Assembly: GCA_039654915.1 (NCBI GenBank)
Contig: CM077600.1
Coordinates: 31,679,992-31,743,991, forward strand
Origin: Aquilaria yunnanensis
Lineage: Eukaryota > Streptophyta > Magnoliopsida > Malvales > Thymelaeaceae
DNA length: 64,000 nucleotides
Direction: 5' to 3'
Position 1 is the stretch's first letter. Each line of letters begins with the position of its first letter. The notes beneath the pieces are model-generated. The model made no database searches and was not told the DNA's origin. It was given only the letters and a program-made list of their open reading frames with translations. Made by a program: the position numbers and the translations under genes. Positions 36,078 to 48,007 of the stretch are shown here, piece after piece.

Positions 36078-36640
36078 GGAATGTTATGTTTCAGATCTCT
36101 TTTCACCCTCTTGCTCAGCAGACTAGAGTTAATCTGCTGGAAAGGTGGTTTTTTTCCCCTTTCCCCTTTTCTTTCAACTCCGCAGCAGGGGTTGTAATCC
36201 GAATTCATTCACTTAAGCAGAGCCCTTTCACCTAAACCCATTTTCTTGTTAAAATCTTCATAGAAGGCGTTTTGCTTCGTGTTGGTTTTTTTTTTTTCTT
36301 TTCACAGTAGGGATTTGGTTAAACACCTTACAAAATCAATCATTGATATTGGAATGTTATGTTTCAGATCCTTTTTCATCTTCTCTTGCTCTGCTGTTAT
36401 GTGCAGCAGCCTCGAGTTAGTCTGCTGGAAAGGTGTTTTTTTTTTTTTCCATGTCCCCTTTTCTTTCAACTCCGCAGGAGGTTGTTGTCCGAGTTCATTC
36501 ACTTTGAGCAGAGCCCTTTCACCTAAACCCTTTTTCTTGATAAAATCTTTATAGGACATGTTTTGTTTCTAGTTCGTTTTTTGTTTTTCACGGTAGGGGA
36601 TTTGGTTAAACCACCTTACAAAGTCAATCATTGCTATTGG
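36078..36640 (+). repeat. Tandem duplication downstream of the FLK stop codon
   Basis: Two diverged units, 36,078-36,350 and 36,351-36,640, both start GGAATGTTATGTTTCAGATC and end TCAATCATTG.TATTGG. Both include TTTCTTTCAACTCCGCAG and CAGAGCCCTTTCACCTAAAC. The units lie 136 bp or more after the stop and probably fall in the 3' UTR or just beyond it. Differences are mostly in the T-runs and short indels. Confidence 0.85.
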
Positions 36641-36954
36641 CTGCATTGGATCTTTATTTGGCAATAGCGTGTGGAAAGATGACTGTTAAAGACTGGTAAA
36701 GATGTATTCTCCAGGTAATGCGGTTGGTGAAGTTTCCTGCGCTTTCCATGGCTACCTTCACCTCCCTACTTTGTGGAGCGAAATATTAAATGAGTGACGA
36801 GTAGTGAAGTGCTGATAAAAACAAAATTTCAACGTAAACAAATCATCGATCTGCACTGCATAGCTAAAGTCATAAAATACACGGTCCCATTCTATAAACC
36901 TGGAAAAAACTTGTACCCCAAAGATTGCTTCCTGCGGTGCACCTAGGTGGATCA

Positions 36955-39250
36955 TATGGGTGCTTCCCAAGTTGTTCTGAAATGCCCTGTCTGATTGCAA
37001 CGGCTACAATGTACAACTCCCTTCACACGCCCGCGATCCTCTGCTCGGACTCGTTTTTTCCTCGGTCGACCAGGTGGGTTAAGTGCCTTGGGTGGCTGGA
37101 TGACAATCTCCATTGCTCTGTCGTAATTCAGATCTCCTTCTGCCAACTCCTTCCACGTACTTTTATCAGGTATTGGATGAATGGTTTGGGAATAAATGCC
37201 TTCCCATATCAGTGGCAGATTCAGAAATTTTACAAAGTGGGGTTCGAGTGCTTATTTAAATATTAAAGTCAACAATATATAATAAAACTTATAAATTCGT
37301 ATGTGTAACATAAAATCTAAATTCATACACTATATAAGGATGTTTTCTTTTAATAAAATTTAAAAAATACTCATATTTAACATTTTTTTTCTATCATTAG
37401 TCGAACGACAACAACGCAAATTATAAAATTATACATGAATTGTGAAAAGGATAGTGAGATGTGAATGCTTGGTAGAATGCTAAAAAAAAAAGGTCTCTTT
37501 TGACTCTTAACTTTCTGTGAACCGATGAACATTCTGGCGACAAGAGAGGAGCGCAGCCACAGCATGTGCACAGGGTAAACCATATAACTGCCAGCCCAGA
37601 CAAAGACAACATCTATTCGGAATGTCTACAACATTTGTTCCTTCATGGGATATAACTTCAAACTCAGCTTCATTTGCCCGAAGCATCTGAATGGCAGGAG
37701 CTTGAGTGTTCAAGAGCCTCTGCAACTGGCCTCTCAGCGGAAGGCACAAAAAGGGCTGTCCACTGCATACTTACCTTGCCTCACGCCGTTCGTTGAACCA
37801 CGTCATAAGCTGTCTCCTGATGCACTCCATCATCTGGATTATCGGGGTGCCAGAGGCCTCAGAAATCCAAGTATTCAACTATTCAACTGCACCTGCTGTC
37901 AGATGTCCAAACCGTGTTCCTTCAAAATATGCAGTGGCCCACAACTAAGGGGGGATTCGAGTGATCCAATATGCAGCATCTTGAGAAAACTCTTCAATCT
38001 CAAGGACTTTTGCTTCAAATTTCATTACTGTAAGAGAATTTGCAGCTTCCCAAAGAAGGTTGAAAAGCATCGTGTTATTGAACTCTTTCCGGAAGTTTTC
38101 ACTCAAATGACGCAAGCAAAATCCATGACAATCAGTAGGGAAGTTTGCATCAACTCCATCTATGACACCTTTCTACCTATCTGACAAAATTGTAAGCCTT
38201 GGCATGTTTTCAGTATTAATTTCAAGCAGGTTATGAGGTTCAGAGAGAAACCACTTCCAGTTGTCATCATTCTCCTCATCAACAACACCAAATGCCACTG
38301 GATAGAGAGCACCATCCCCATCAAATGCCGTTGCAAGAAGCAAGGTGCCTAGATACTTGTTCTTCAAATAGGCCCTGTCAAGCCCCAACATGGTCGGCAA
38401 GCATTCAGGAAACCGAAAATTGATGCTTGAAGTGACATGAAGAGACGCTGGGAACTGTTATCCGTCGGGATTCCATAAATAGATGCAATACTTCCCGTGT
38501 TGGCACGTTTAACTTGTTCACAGTATTGCGGTAGCAGACGATAACTCTCCGCAAAGAACCCACGCATAGCTGCCATGATACGCTCCTTACCTCGCCAGGC
38601 CTGTTTCTATGATAAGGTTATACCATGAACCCGGTGGATCTCCTCCAATATCTCCTTTGGCTTGTAATTTGGGTTTTCCCTCAGTCGCTGCTCCATGGAA
38701 CTCGCAACCCATTGAACCGAGGCTTGCTGATGGCCAAGTATGCTATCCCTCCGCCAGTATGGGTCTCCTGGATGGTTCGGATTGTGAAAGTAGGAACACC
38801 AGATCTCATGTGATGGCCGGTCAGCAAAATCACAGGATAGTTCTATCCCCAACTCTGGTTCCCAACCACTGCTAGTGACATGTTTTCTTCATCAAGTTCT
38901 TGGTTATCTGAAAGAGCCAATTCATTGTTATCTGATAAGCACAACTCGGTGTCACGGTGATCAGTTTTTTCATCCACACCCAATTCAGTATCATGGCTGC
39001 GATTTTGGTTGCCATCCTCTTGATCACGGTTTTTTCCTAACCCCAGCTCATGATCAAGAGAATTGCCTAATCCAAGTTTATGAGCATGTGCATGGCTCAA
39101 ACAAAAGTGATCCTGATGAGTTCGTTGGGCATGCATTTCATGGCTCTGACCAAGACCAAAACTTTGCTTATCTTCCAGAACCAATGATTGATTCCGCCCC
39201 AGAGGCGAATTATGACCATCTCCAAGAATTAACTCGTGATAACCCATCAA
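36955..39250 (-). pseudogene. Domesticated Mutator-like (MULE, SWIM-finger) gene, broken
   Basis: On the minus strand the order matches a conserved plant single-copy MULE-derived protein. A Gly/Leu/His/Glu-rich N-terminus (39,250-38,850) comes first, then a LGHQQASVQWVASS region. The MULE transposase core follows (LGLDRAYL, FGVVDEENDDNW, MPRLTILSDR; 38,400-38,173). A SWIM zinc finger comes next (CLCLGWQLYGLPCAHAVAAL; near 37,590), then a zinc knuckle (CSRCNQTGHFRTT) after an AT-hook-like PPGRPRKKRVR at 37,070-36,960. It is broken by in-frame stops at 38,607-38,609, 37,945-37,947 and 37,879-37,881, and by frame changes near 38,390, 38,180 and 37,775. The final Cys of the knuckle is Trp. The segment between N-terminus and core appears shortened, and about 280 bp of foreign DNA lies before the last exon. 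An upstream region with AAACCCTAG (about 39,730) may be its old 5' UTR. No functional protein is expected. Confidence 0.8.
37215..37500. mobile_element. Insert within the MULE pseudogene
   Basis: AT-rich DNA that begins CAGTGGCAGATTCAGAAATTT on the plus strand separates the coding segment ending at about 37,507 from the one starting at about 37,212. The first bases resemble the hAT MITE ends at 13,798 (CAGTGGCGGAA). No convincing right end or target duplication is visible. It could alternatively be a repeat-rich intron. Confidence 0.4.
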
Positions 39251-40178
39251 ATCAACGAATCACACAAATAACGCAGCTATAGAACTTTCTGTTTTAAAAC
39301 CGTTTGTCTCTATTCCTGGTACTCCAGGTCCATAAGAGGTTGCCTGCAATGCAAAATAAAGATAACAAAAATTATTTACAGAGAAAAAGCACCTCCTTTA
39401 CTTGTTTTTCAGTTTCTAGGCCTCCCGACAAAGATATTAGTTCATGCTTGAGGAAACGGGGAGAGGAATAGAGCCAGTATTAGGCAAAATCCAGAAAACA
39501 GAATACAACAATTCATTTGAGAAATCCCCCAAACCTCCATTTACCAGATAACAGTTAAACAAGTCATTACCTGTGAAAACAGGAACACCGTAAACGCGAA
39601 CGAAGCTCAAATCCAGATAACAAAAAACCAAATTCGCACACACACGGGTGCTGGGGTGCCTGAATCGGAAGTGGGTATGTAGCACGAGGAGGGGGAGAAC
39701 ATCCAGCGAACTTGAGATAGACGTGATCGAGGAACTAGGGTTTTGTCTTCTCGGACTAGCAATTGCAGCAGGAGAAGCAGAAAGGAGGAGATTTGAAAGT
39801 CGGGGATTATATAGTGGCGGGTAATTGAAGGAGGGCAAACCAGAATGAAGGAATTACAGGGGTAGAAGAGGCAGCGCGGCGTTGAGGAATGATGAGGGCG
39901 TACGAGTTTGGGCTTCGGGAGAGAGAATGTAGGGGCATTTATGTCCAAATAGATGTTTGGGATTTTACAAATTGTGCATCTTTTTCATGGAATTCCTCTT
40001 TTGGGCCCCTCCTCTAAGGGGGTTTAAGGGCAAAGGGAAATCTAAGGCATTTGGGTATTTTGCCTTGTTATTAGCCCACAGGAGGAAAGAGGAGCTTAAT
40101 GGAAGAGAAGAGCTATTTAAACAAATAATACTAGTGTTAAAAAGAAAATTCTCGACATTCAATATTTACATATTGAGA
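39251..40178 (-). promoter_or_regulatory. Likely 5' UTR/promoter side of the MULE pseudogene
   Basis: Upstream of the first ATG, the minus strand shows a possible intron (about 39,280-39,350) and a GC-richer leader (about 39,440-39,900), including AAACCCTAG, a word frequent in plant 5' UTRs. Open frames there on both strands do not resemble known proteins. Confidence 0.35.
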
Positions 40179-41302
40179 AATGGGGATGTCAATAAATGAT
40201 TATTTATCTAAATTTTAGATTTATGAGAACCTATATGATTATAAAAGATTCTTTCAAATTGGTCTCATGAGCCAGCTTGCATAGTAAATAGGACATGTGC
40301 CTTGACATTCAAGCTGAGTTTGACTCTTAGTATCATCCACCAAGGCATAGAATTTTAGAATCTTACAATTTTATAATTTGAAATAGAAAAAATAACTCAA
40401 TTAGATTTTATAATTATAATTATGATTTTGGTTCAATTTTATGATTATAATTACCAGTAAATGAACAACGGTTTCATGTGGAATCATGATTTTAACAACA
40501 TCACCTACATCATAAGTCAACAATTTATCAAATGTAGTTTAATGCCCTCCAGGTTTTAAACAGACAATTCAATCCTCAATTATCCAAGATGATCAGACTA
40601 CAACTCTTCTCTTGAATGTATACTCATAACATGCTTCTGATTATATATAAAAAAAATGTTCCAAATTAATAAATACTTTCAAATTATAAATATGTTAAAG
40701 TTCTTTCTCAGGGCTCACAAAATAACATGGCACATCTGGAAATGGGGATGTCAATAAATGATTATTTATCTAAATTTTAGATTTATGAGAACCTATATGA
40801 TTATAAAAGATTCTTTCAAATTGGTCTCATGAGCCAGCTTGCATAGTAAATAGGACATGTGCCTTGACATTCAAGCTGAGTTTGACTCTTAGTATCAGCC
40901 ACCAAGGCATAGAATTTTAGAATCTTACAATTTTATAATTTGAAATAGAAAAAATAACTCAATTAGATTTTATAATTATAATTATGATTTTGGTTCAATT
41001 TTATGATTATAATTACCAGTAAATGAACAACGGTTTCATGTGGAATCATGATTTTAACAACATCACCTACATCATAAGTCAACAATTTATCAAATGTAGT
41101 TTAATGCCCTCCAGGTTTTAAACAGACAATTCAATCCTCAATTATCCAAGATGATCAGACTACAACTCTTCTCTTGAATGTATACTCATAACATGCTTCT
41201 GATTATATATAAAAAAAATGTTCCAAATTAATAAATACTTTCAAATTATAAATATGTTAAAGTTCTTTCTCAGGGCTCACAAAATAACATGGCACATCTG
41301 GA
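40179..41302. repeat. 562-bp tandem duplication, one mismatch
   Basis: Unit 1 is 40,179-40,740 and unit 2 is 40,741-41,302. Reading them line by line, I find a single difference, T at 40,336 versus G at 40,898. The units abut without spacer and both begin AATGGGGATGTCAATAAATG and end AACATGGCACATCTGGA. No coding sequence is seen. It is either a very recent duplication or an assembly artefact. Confidence 0.95.
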
Positions 41303-41924
41303 AAAACAGAAACCTGACTTGTCCAATTTTTTTTATTTTGATAAAATTTGCTATATAACTAGAAAGTGCTAAATAAGAAAAATATATGACAGAGTAAGAC
41401 CCTTGGCTCCATTGTTTTGTTTGTGAATCGTGGATTTAGAAAGTATGAAACGAAATCTCAATATTAAAACGTTTCATGCGACACAAACAAAACCGGGAGT
41501 CACTTGAATATTTACGTCCTGCGTCCCATGAAGAGAAATGCAGCTTAAATCAACCCAGGTTATTACATACTAATACGCACCAATTTCTCCGACAAACCAG
41601 AATTCAGAGCAATCTTTTAAATACCAAAAAGATAAAAGAGTAAGGTACTGGCCAAGACACCGGCAGGTCGTTGGATTTTGGCTTAACGTGCAAACCTTGC
41701 TCACTTAACTGTAGAGCACTGGCCAAGTTCTCAAAACACAAACTTATGGAAAGTCCGATTCTGAAGCAACGTCAGCTACTACTCCCTTTATTACAAATTG
41801 CATTGTCACTCAAAGCCAAACTCCTGACGGAAACAATCTTGGCATTACAAAAGAGAGATGCAATAAAAACTTCTGGGAGACGACCCGCCTTCCCCATTGC
41901 TGATCCACAAGCCCTATCTGCAAA
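41303..41924 (-). other. Downstream side of the ATP synthase epsilon gene
   Basis: On the minus strand this follows the epsilon stop codon and should contain the 3' UTR. The polyadenylation site is not fixed. The plus-strand frame at 41,671-41,973 is a shadow with no recognisable product. Confidence 0.4.
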
Positions 41925-43585
41925 TCATTCTTCAGGAATATCTGAGCGGAGGGCTGAAAAAGAAATGAACTGATTAAAATCGGTAAAAATAATTCAACGT
42001 AGACATACAGACACCATCAGCATCTCAAAAACTAAGATACTGCTAAAAAAATGTTCAAGCATGTTTTCAGTGCATGTTTCCTGTGATTTCAACATCTTTC
42101 TACTCAGACTTGGACAATATCTCCTTCCTCTGTTGTTCTTTAATTCCATGGACTTCAGGTTACATGCTGGACAGAATGGCAAATATAGACATGATCCAAG
42201 ATTTCTTGCAGTATGTTGGCATCGGCAATCTATTAGGTTTAAGCTCTAATGAACCCAGCAGTGGGAAACAGGAAACAAATACGTTTTGGGCATAGGACTT
42301 TGTTCAAAACTTTGGTGGAGGCACCAGGTGCCAAGTAAGAGTGCTGAGACGCAGTGCAAACTAGGTTTCAGTCAATATAGGAACTTCAGATGGCTGCTGT
42401 CAGGGAGTTTAGAGTCATGATTTGAGGAAGATGAGCTCAAATAAATAATTCTTGATGCCATATCATGCCAATATTGTCAATGCTAGAGCACATAGAGAAC
42501 TGAAGATCAGAGAGAAAAGATAGAAAACAAGAAAGAGAAATCAGAATTCTTTGGCTAGCCTAAGAGACACAGGTAAAGAGAGAAAGTAGAGGGGAATTGA
42601 AAGAAACATTTAGACTGAATCAGTAACTGCCATACACAAGCAAGATGCAAATGCACAGGGATCATCTTCAAACTAAAAGAAGTCAATAACACAGAGATTG
42701 CTCCCTAGAAAAAGAGATGTTTCTCATTGTAGCCATCCATAACATGGAGACTAGCAGCACCAATTATAGTGATGATTGAGAAACAGGCTGGTTAAATTCA
42801 CAAATCACATTCAAAACTTCGTTACAGCAAATCTTGTTCTGCTCTCTTAGCGTTACGTTGCATACTGTTGCAATCTGAAATCCCAGAGAAAGTCACCAGG
42901 CAGCAGCTAAGCCTTCAAATTGAACATTTTACCAAGGAAAACTATGCCAGGTAATATCTCAGTCGACGCACATAATTTAACAATAAACCAATCATCACTA
43001 AAATATGCTTATCCTGTTAAATATAAAAGGATTGAATAGCAAGAAAGCTAGCAATGTAATGGCCCAAAGGAGCGGGAGACAGACATAAAAGAATGGTATC
43101 AGAAAGAAATGCAAAAGCAAACTAAAGCAACTCCAGTGCATTGTACATTTCACCAAATCACAGAAACGTTCAACCCTAGATTAAAAAGCCATCTTTAACC
43201 AGCCATTCATAGACTACCATGTCAGCAAATTTCCCTTCTACCCAACTTTTCCAGAATCAAACACCAAAAAGGGTACGCTATTCAAACAAAAGCAGTTCTC
43301 TAACATTATCACACGAAGAGCGAAATAATCTAAGGTTAAAAACACCAAATCGATGAGAAATAAGTTAGATCTGAAAGGATGGAGAGAATCGAAAGACGTA
43401 CTGGGCTTCTCAGGCTTCCCGTCTGTCCACTTGGAGATGGAGAAATGGACCTTCTCGCGGGAAAGGGCTTCGGTCCTGTAGGGTTCCTTGAGGCAATTCC
43501 TGACCAGATTCGCGCATATGTTGGAATATGAAATATACGTCATTCCAGCCGCCCGCCAGAAGGGCACCGCCGCGTTCGACGCCAT
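41925..43585 (-). CDS. Mitochondrial F1-ATP synthase subunit epsilon
   Basis: Two exons: 43,585-43,402 (ATG to a split codon) and 41,953-41,925 (ending TGA), joined across a 1,448-bp GT-AG intron. They give 213 bp and 70 residues, the usual length for the plant subunit. The protein begins [20 protein letters not shown], followed by a [17 protein letters not shown] region and the [10 protein letters not shown] segment, and the second exon supplies TLRSDIPEE. This small subunit sits with gamma and delta in the central stalk of F1 in the mitochondrial matrix and helps couple rotation to ATP synthesis. It corresponds to bovine epsilon, not bacterial epsilon. It has no cleavable presequence that I can see. 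The split codon A|CC gives Thr. I am confident of the identity and both splice sites. Confidence 0.95.
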
Positions 43586-44246
43586 TGCTTCCCTATCGAC
43601 CGAAGGTGACGAAGTTGCTGCAAATCGATTCGAGTGAAAGAAGAGGAATAAGCGCCTGAGTCGTCTCTTCTTAGGTCACTAACACCCTACCTATATGAGT
43701 CCCAAATCAATCTTCAGTCCTTAAAGTTTCAGCTATTAACCATAATAGTCCTCCTACCTTAAACCTCGAGATCTACACTTCTGTCTTTTTCTTTTTGCTT
43801 TTTAAATCACAAAATAAAAAACATCCGCGGGAGTCAGGAAATTTTATCAAACGATCAGGCGAATTACACAGAGTATTAGTGTGATAATTATACTGAAATT
43901 ACAAAAGCGAGAGCCGAGAGGTAGTAGTCCTTCTCGCATCATCAAATAGTACATTAGTTAGTGTTTTTTTTAATACTCTAAATAGTTAGTTAGAAAAGGA
44001 GGACATTGTAATAAAAATTTTGGTGTCCATGTCTTAAATGATCTCCCTCATTTTACCATCAAATATGCTGCTTGATTTCCCTCTCAGAAGGTGTGCTGAA
44101 AGAGAGTTTTAAAGCCAATTTATTTGGCTTTAATCTAACATAATCTATTTTCTTTATTTTATCAAGTCAAAGATCATATTCCACGCTATTTCAACTAAAC
44201 CATGAATCGGCTAACTATTTATAAGTCATGTCACTCTACCCACCAA
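43586..44246. promoter_or_regulatory. Upstream region of the ATP synthase epsilon gene
   Basis: The minus-strand promoter and 5' UTR of the epsilon gene should lie here, up to the hAT element. No definite TATA box is visible. The insertion about 0.66 kb upstream of the ATG marks its outer limit. Confidence 0.35.
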
Positions 44247-44938
44247 ATTATAGGTGGGAGGTTGGCCGGGTTGGCTCGGACCGAACCGAGACCAACCCGC
44301 GGACCAAACCTACCCTGTGAGAAGCCCGCAATATTATGGGTCAAGTATGGGTCTAATAGGAGGAGGGGGACGCAAAAAAAACAGGCCCGGATTAGACCGG
44401 ACCGGCCCGTCGCCCCGCCGACCCGTCGCAACGGCTCCATGCTGTATAACGTTAACCTGCGAAATTTTTTTTAAAAAAGGGCTAATTACACAGCAGGCCC
44501 TCCAATAGCTTTCTGCTCCATTTCAGCCCCCAAAATTTCATTTTTGCCCCTCTCAACAACGAAAATTCAATGACTTTTTGGTCAAACTAATTTTTCCCCT
44601 CCCCCTATAAATACCAATGCCATTTTCACTCAATCCTCACACAATCACTCAACCTCTCTTCTTCATATACTATATTCTCTCAACCATTCTCCTTATTTTC
44701 TTAATCTCTTCCAAATTTCTTACTAATCTCTCCCTAATATCTTCATAATTCTCTCTTGATTTTGCATTAATCACTACTATTAGTACGTGAGTCATGACTT
44801 CAAAAGGAAAGGGCAAAGTCAACAGATAGTTCATCTTCCCGCAACACTGGCCTCCGAGCCTTGTTCCGTCGCTGATCTCGGCCCGCCGATAAAGGCATTT
44901 CAATTCAAGAGTTTCATGACGATGATGCCGGAATCGAT

Positions 44939-46970
44939 ATGACGAATTACGATTTGGGTCTCGACGATCAATTATCCGATGATGAAGTGGAAGAGTTGGA
45001 TGCGATGGCGTCCGGGAATCCGTCAACAGAACCGACGACTACAAGTCATGAACCCGGCGTGGAGGGAACTCAAGCACAAGGTAAATCCACGAGACTAACT
45101 GCTTGGGTTTGTGAACATTATGAACTCATAAACGAAGAGGAGTCGAGATACGAAAAATACAAACATTGCGGGAAAATTTTTGTGCATAGAAAGAATTCCG
45201 GCACTGAAACGCTGAAGCGGCATCTTGAAAATCAACATGCTAACGTCCTCCTTAGTACCGGGACTAGTTCTGGAGGACAAACACAACTTGGGTCTACAAT
45301 CGGTGCCGGCGGACCAGGTATATTTCGTTTTAACCAACAATCTTGTAGAGAAGGTATGGTAAATTGAATGATGCTTACCGAAAAACTTTTTTTACAAGCT
45401 GAAGATGTTCACCTAGAATCTTGGATAAAATCACAATTAAATCCTGCATTTAGAAAAGTATCTAGGAAAACTGCTAGGAAAGAAAGCTTTAGACAATTTG
45501 AAACCGGAAAATCAGATTTGCAAGCATATTTTTCTGCTATTGATCATTGTGTGGCATTTACTTCTGATATGTGGACATCCCCTATAGGTCAATCATTCTA
45601 TTGTGTTACTTCTCATTGGGTTGATTCTGATTGGATAATGCAAAAATGAATTTTGTCATTTAAGGTTATTGAAACAGATCATACTGGTTTTCAAATATTT
45701 AATTATATCTTAGAAACTTTATGTGATTATTTTTGTACTGATAAAGTTCTGTGCATTTCATTTGATAATGCTTCAAATAATAATGTTGCCGCTCGCCTTT
45801 TGAGTAAAAACTTAAAACCACCACTCAACGGTGCATTTTTTCACGTTAGATGCATGTGCCATATTTTGAACATTTGTGTGCAAAAGGGTTTAGAAGTTCT
45901 CCAAAATGAGATTTTGCTTATTCGAAACTCATTAAAATATTTGATGTCCAGACCTGCTATTTTTTGTGAATTTAAAAGCTTTTGTATTGAAAATCAAAAA
46001 CCATTTTCTTGAAAACGGTTTAAATTGGATTGCCCAACCCACTGGAACTCCACATTTTTTTATGTTGCAAGATGCATTACCGTATACAAATTTGTTGTCA
46101 CATTTTATGAATTTAAAAATGGGTTCTGAATTTCTTACGACTGAAATTTGGGAGAAATGTTCCAAAACCGGTGAATTGCTTAAGTTTTTTAACGAGGCAA
46201 CTGAATTTTTCTCTGGTGTTTACTACCCAACAAGTCATCAAGTTTTGTTTCATTTAGTGAACATCACATATGCTTTACATCAGTTTAAAAATGATAAGTT
46301 GTTAAAACCGACTGTCGAAGTCATACGGGCTAAGTGGCTTCAATATTTCTCAAACATTCCACCTATCTTTTTAGTCGCTTCTTTACTTGACCCATATGTA
46401 AAATTAACGGGCACAACAACACTGCTTAAAGGAATTTTTTATACTTATTTAGAAATGTCTCATATAAATGTTTTGGCTATGTCTGCTTCTGCTTCCGAGT
46501 ACTTGCATTCTTTATACAAGTTATATTGTGAGCGGCATTCGGATAAGGTAAGATCTGAAGCTCCTCAAACCGAGCCTCCAAGGAGATCAATCTCCTCAAG
46601 ATTCAACCCGGCGCTCTAAATGCTCAAATGACCTCGACCGATAACATCGGGATTAGCTGAGGTCGATGACTATCTCAACACATCATTCGAGACAAGTGAC
46701 CTCGACATCTTAGAGTGGTGGAAACAAAAAAGATCAAGATTTCCGATCTTGTCGATAATCGCACAAGAAATTCTTGCCGTTCCAATATCGACCGTCTCAT
46801 CTGATGCAGCGTTTAGTGCTGAAAAATGGGTGATAACAGAAAAACGGTCAAGATTGACATCCGACGCGGTAGAAGTATGCGTGTGCAACCGAGATTGGGG
46901 CCTCGCAGCACTCTGGCATCAAGACCAAAAGAGTTCGGATGATGAGGTAATATCCGATACCGAAAGTTGA
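44939..46970 (+). pseudogene. hAT transposase (BED finger, dimerisation domain), inactivated
   Basis: The reading starts MTNYDLGLDDQLSDDEVEEL. A degenerate BED finger follows at about 45,145-45,240 (HCGKIFVHRKNSGTETLKRH, with the first Cys changed to Tyr). The hAT core comes next, including FTSDMWTSP, CISFDNASNNN and FHVRCMCHILN. A C-terminal dimerisation region (ILAVPISTVSSDAAFSAEKW, then EKRSRLTSDAVEVCVCNRDW) ends at 46,970. In-frame stops occur at 45,365-45,367 and 45,647-45,649, a frameshift lies near 46,000-46,012 and another stop at 46,617-46,619. This family cuts and pastes hAT DNA in the nucleus. The copy is dead but recent enough that nearly all motifs can be read. Confidence 0.85.
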
Positions 46971-47193
46971 ATTTTTTTTTTCCAATCATACATGTAGTTT
47001 GTATTTGATCTGATTATGCTGTTCAGCACAGATCATAGGTTTCTATTATTTATCATTTCCGGAACGTTTTTGCCATTTCAAAATGTAAGGTATGTTCCAA
47101 TTATTTGTAAGTGCCATTTGACTTTTTAACTTAATAAAACTTATACCAGAGGTGGTGTTTTTTCTTAAAAATATTTATGACTTATATAATTAA

Positions 47194-47197
<4 letters not shown>

Positions 47198-47225
<28 letters not shown>
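47198..47225. repeat. (AT)n microsatellite
   Basis: About 14 AT dinucleotides lie inside the right part of the hAT element, before its GC-rich end. Confidence 0.9.
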
Positions 47226-47231
<6 letters not shown>

Positions 47232-47326
47232 AAAAATGAAACCCGCCCCGCCCCGCCTACACCCAGTCCATGCCCGTGCCTCAGGACCCAGGCCGGGCCA
47301 ACCCGGTTCCCACCTCTACCCACCAT

Positions 47327-48007
47327 TAAGCCTCTTTGATCGTATAAGCCTCTGCTGCACATCTGCGCCTCCAACCAACTATCATAACCATATACTTTTG
47401 TTTGAAGCACGTAAACATTGTATATATACTTACACTGTGCCCGACACACACAAGACAGACTCTAATTCTTTTCCTCCGTTCCATGCTTTCCGCCAAACAT
47501 AGAAGGATACTGAGCATTTAGACACTAGTCTACTCAATGCTGACTTTTGTACCAGGGGGCTAGGTTGGCCCACATTCTAAAGTTTGAGGTCTTATTGTTG
47601 CAAAGCTTCTTTCTGAAAATATGAATAATATAAAAAATTTAATATAATAATTATTTACTGAAATTATATATTTATCTAAACTCTACATTTCAAGATTTTT
47701 AAAAAAATACTTTCAACATAATCTTTAAGAAAAGCAAGTATTTTTATTTATTTTAGGTTGTATAAGTTAAAAACTCATAAAAATTGAATTGCTTATAAAA
47801 AAATATTATCCAAAATAATTGTTAGACATATATATTAAGCTTTTCAATTCACATTCGATCTAGAAAAAAAAAAAGTCAAAATCATCAATTTTCTGAAAAT
47901 GAAAACGAAATGAGTTTTAGTTGTAGGACTTAATTGCTTCGGATCCATAAGTCGAAGGGCTATATCGGTCTCTTCAGACCATCTAGAAATTATGAATTGG
48001 TTCTCCA
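47327..48007. other. Intergenic, no recognisable gene
   Basis: AT-rich DNA between the hAT element and the next non-autonomous element. No gene or repeat is recognisable. Confidence 0.35.

Larger units (their letters stand above)
44247..47318 (+). mobile_element. hAT (RICESLEEPER/Tip100-like) element, nearly full length
   Basis: The left end reads TATAGGTGGGAGGTTGGCCG followed by GGTTGGC. The reverse complement of the right end reads TAGAGGTGGGAACCGGGTTG followed by GCCCGG, so imperfect terminal inverted repeats bound about 3.07 kb. Flanks are CCCACCAA (44,239-44,246) and CCCACCAT (47,319-47,326), an 8-bp target duplication with one change. The GC-rich subterminal blocks (44,270-44,440; 47,235-47,310) and the transposase relic inside support hAT. 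The exact left border is uncertain by about three bases. Confidence 0.8.

Noticed and set aside
37645..38184. 179-codon plus-strand open frame
   Set aside because: It is the antisense shadow of the MULE pseudogene, whose conserved residues read on the minus strand.
38875..39282. 135-codon plus-strand open frame
   Set aside because: Antisense shadow of the repetitive His/Gly/Leu N-terminus of the MULE pseudogene.
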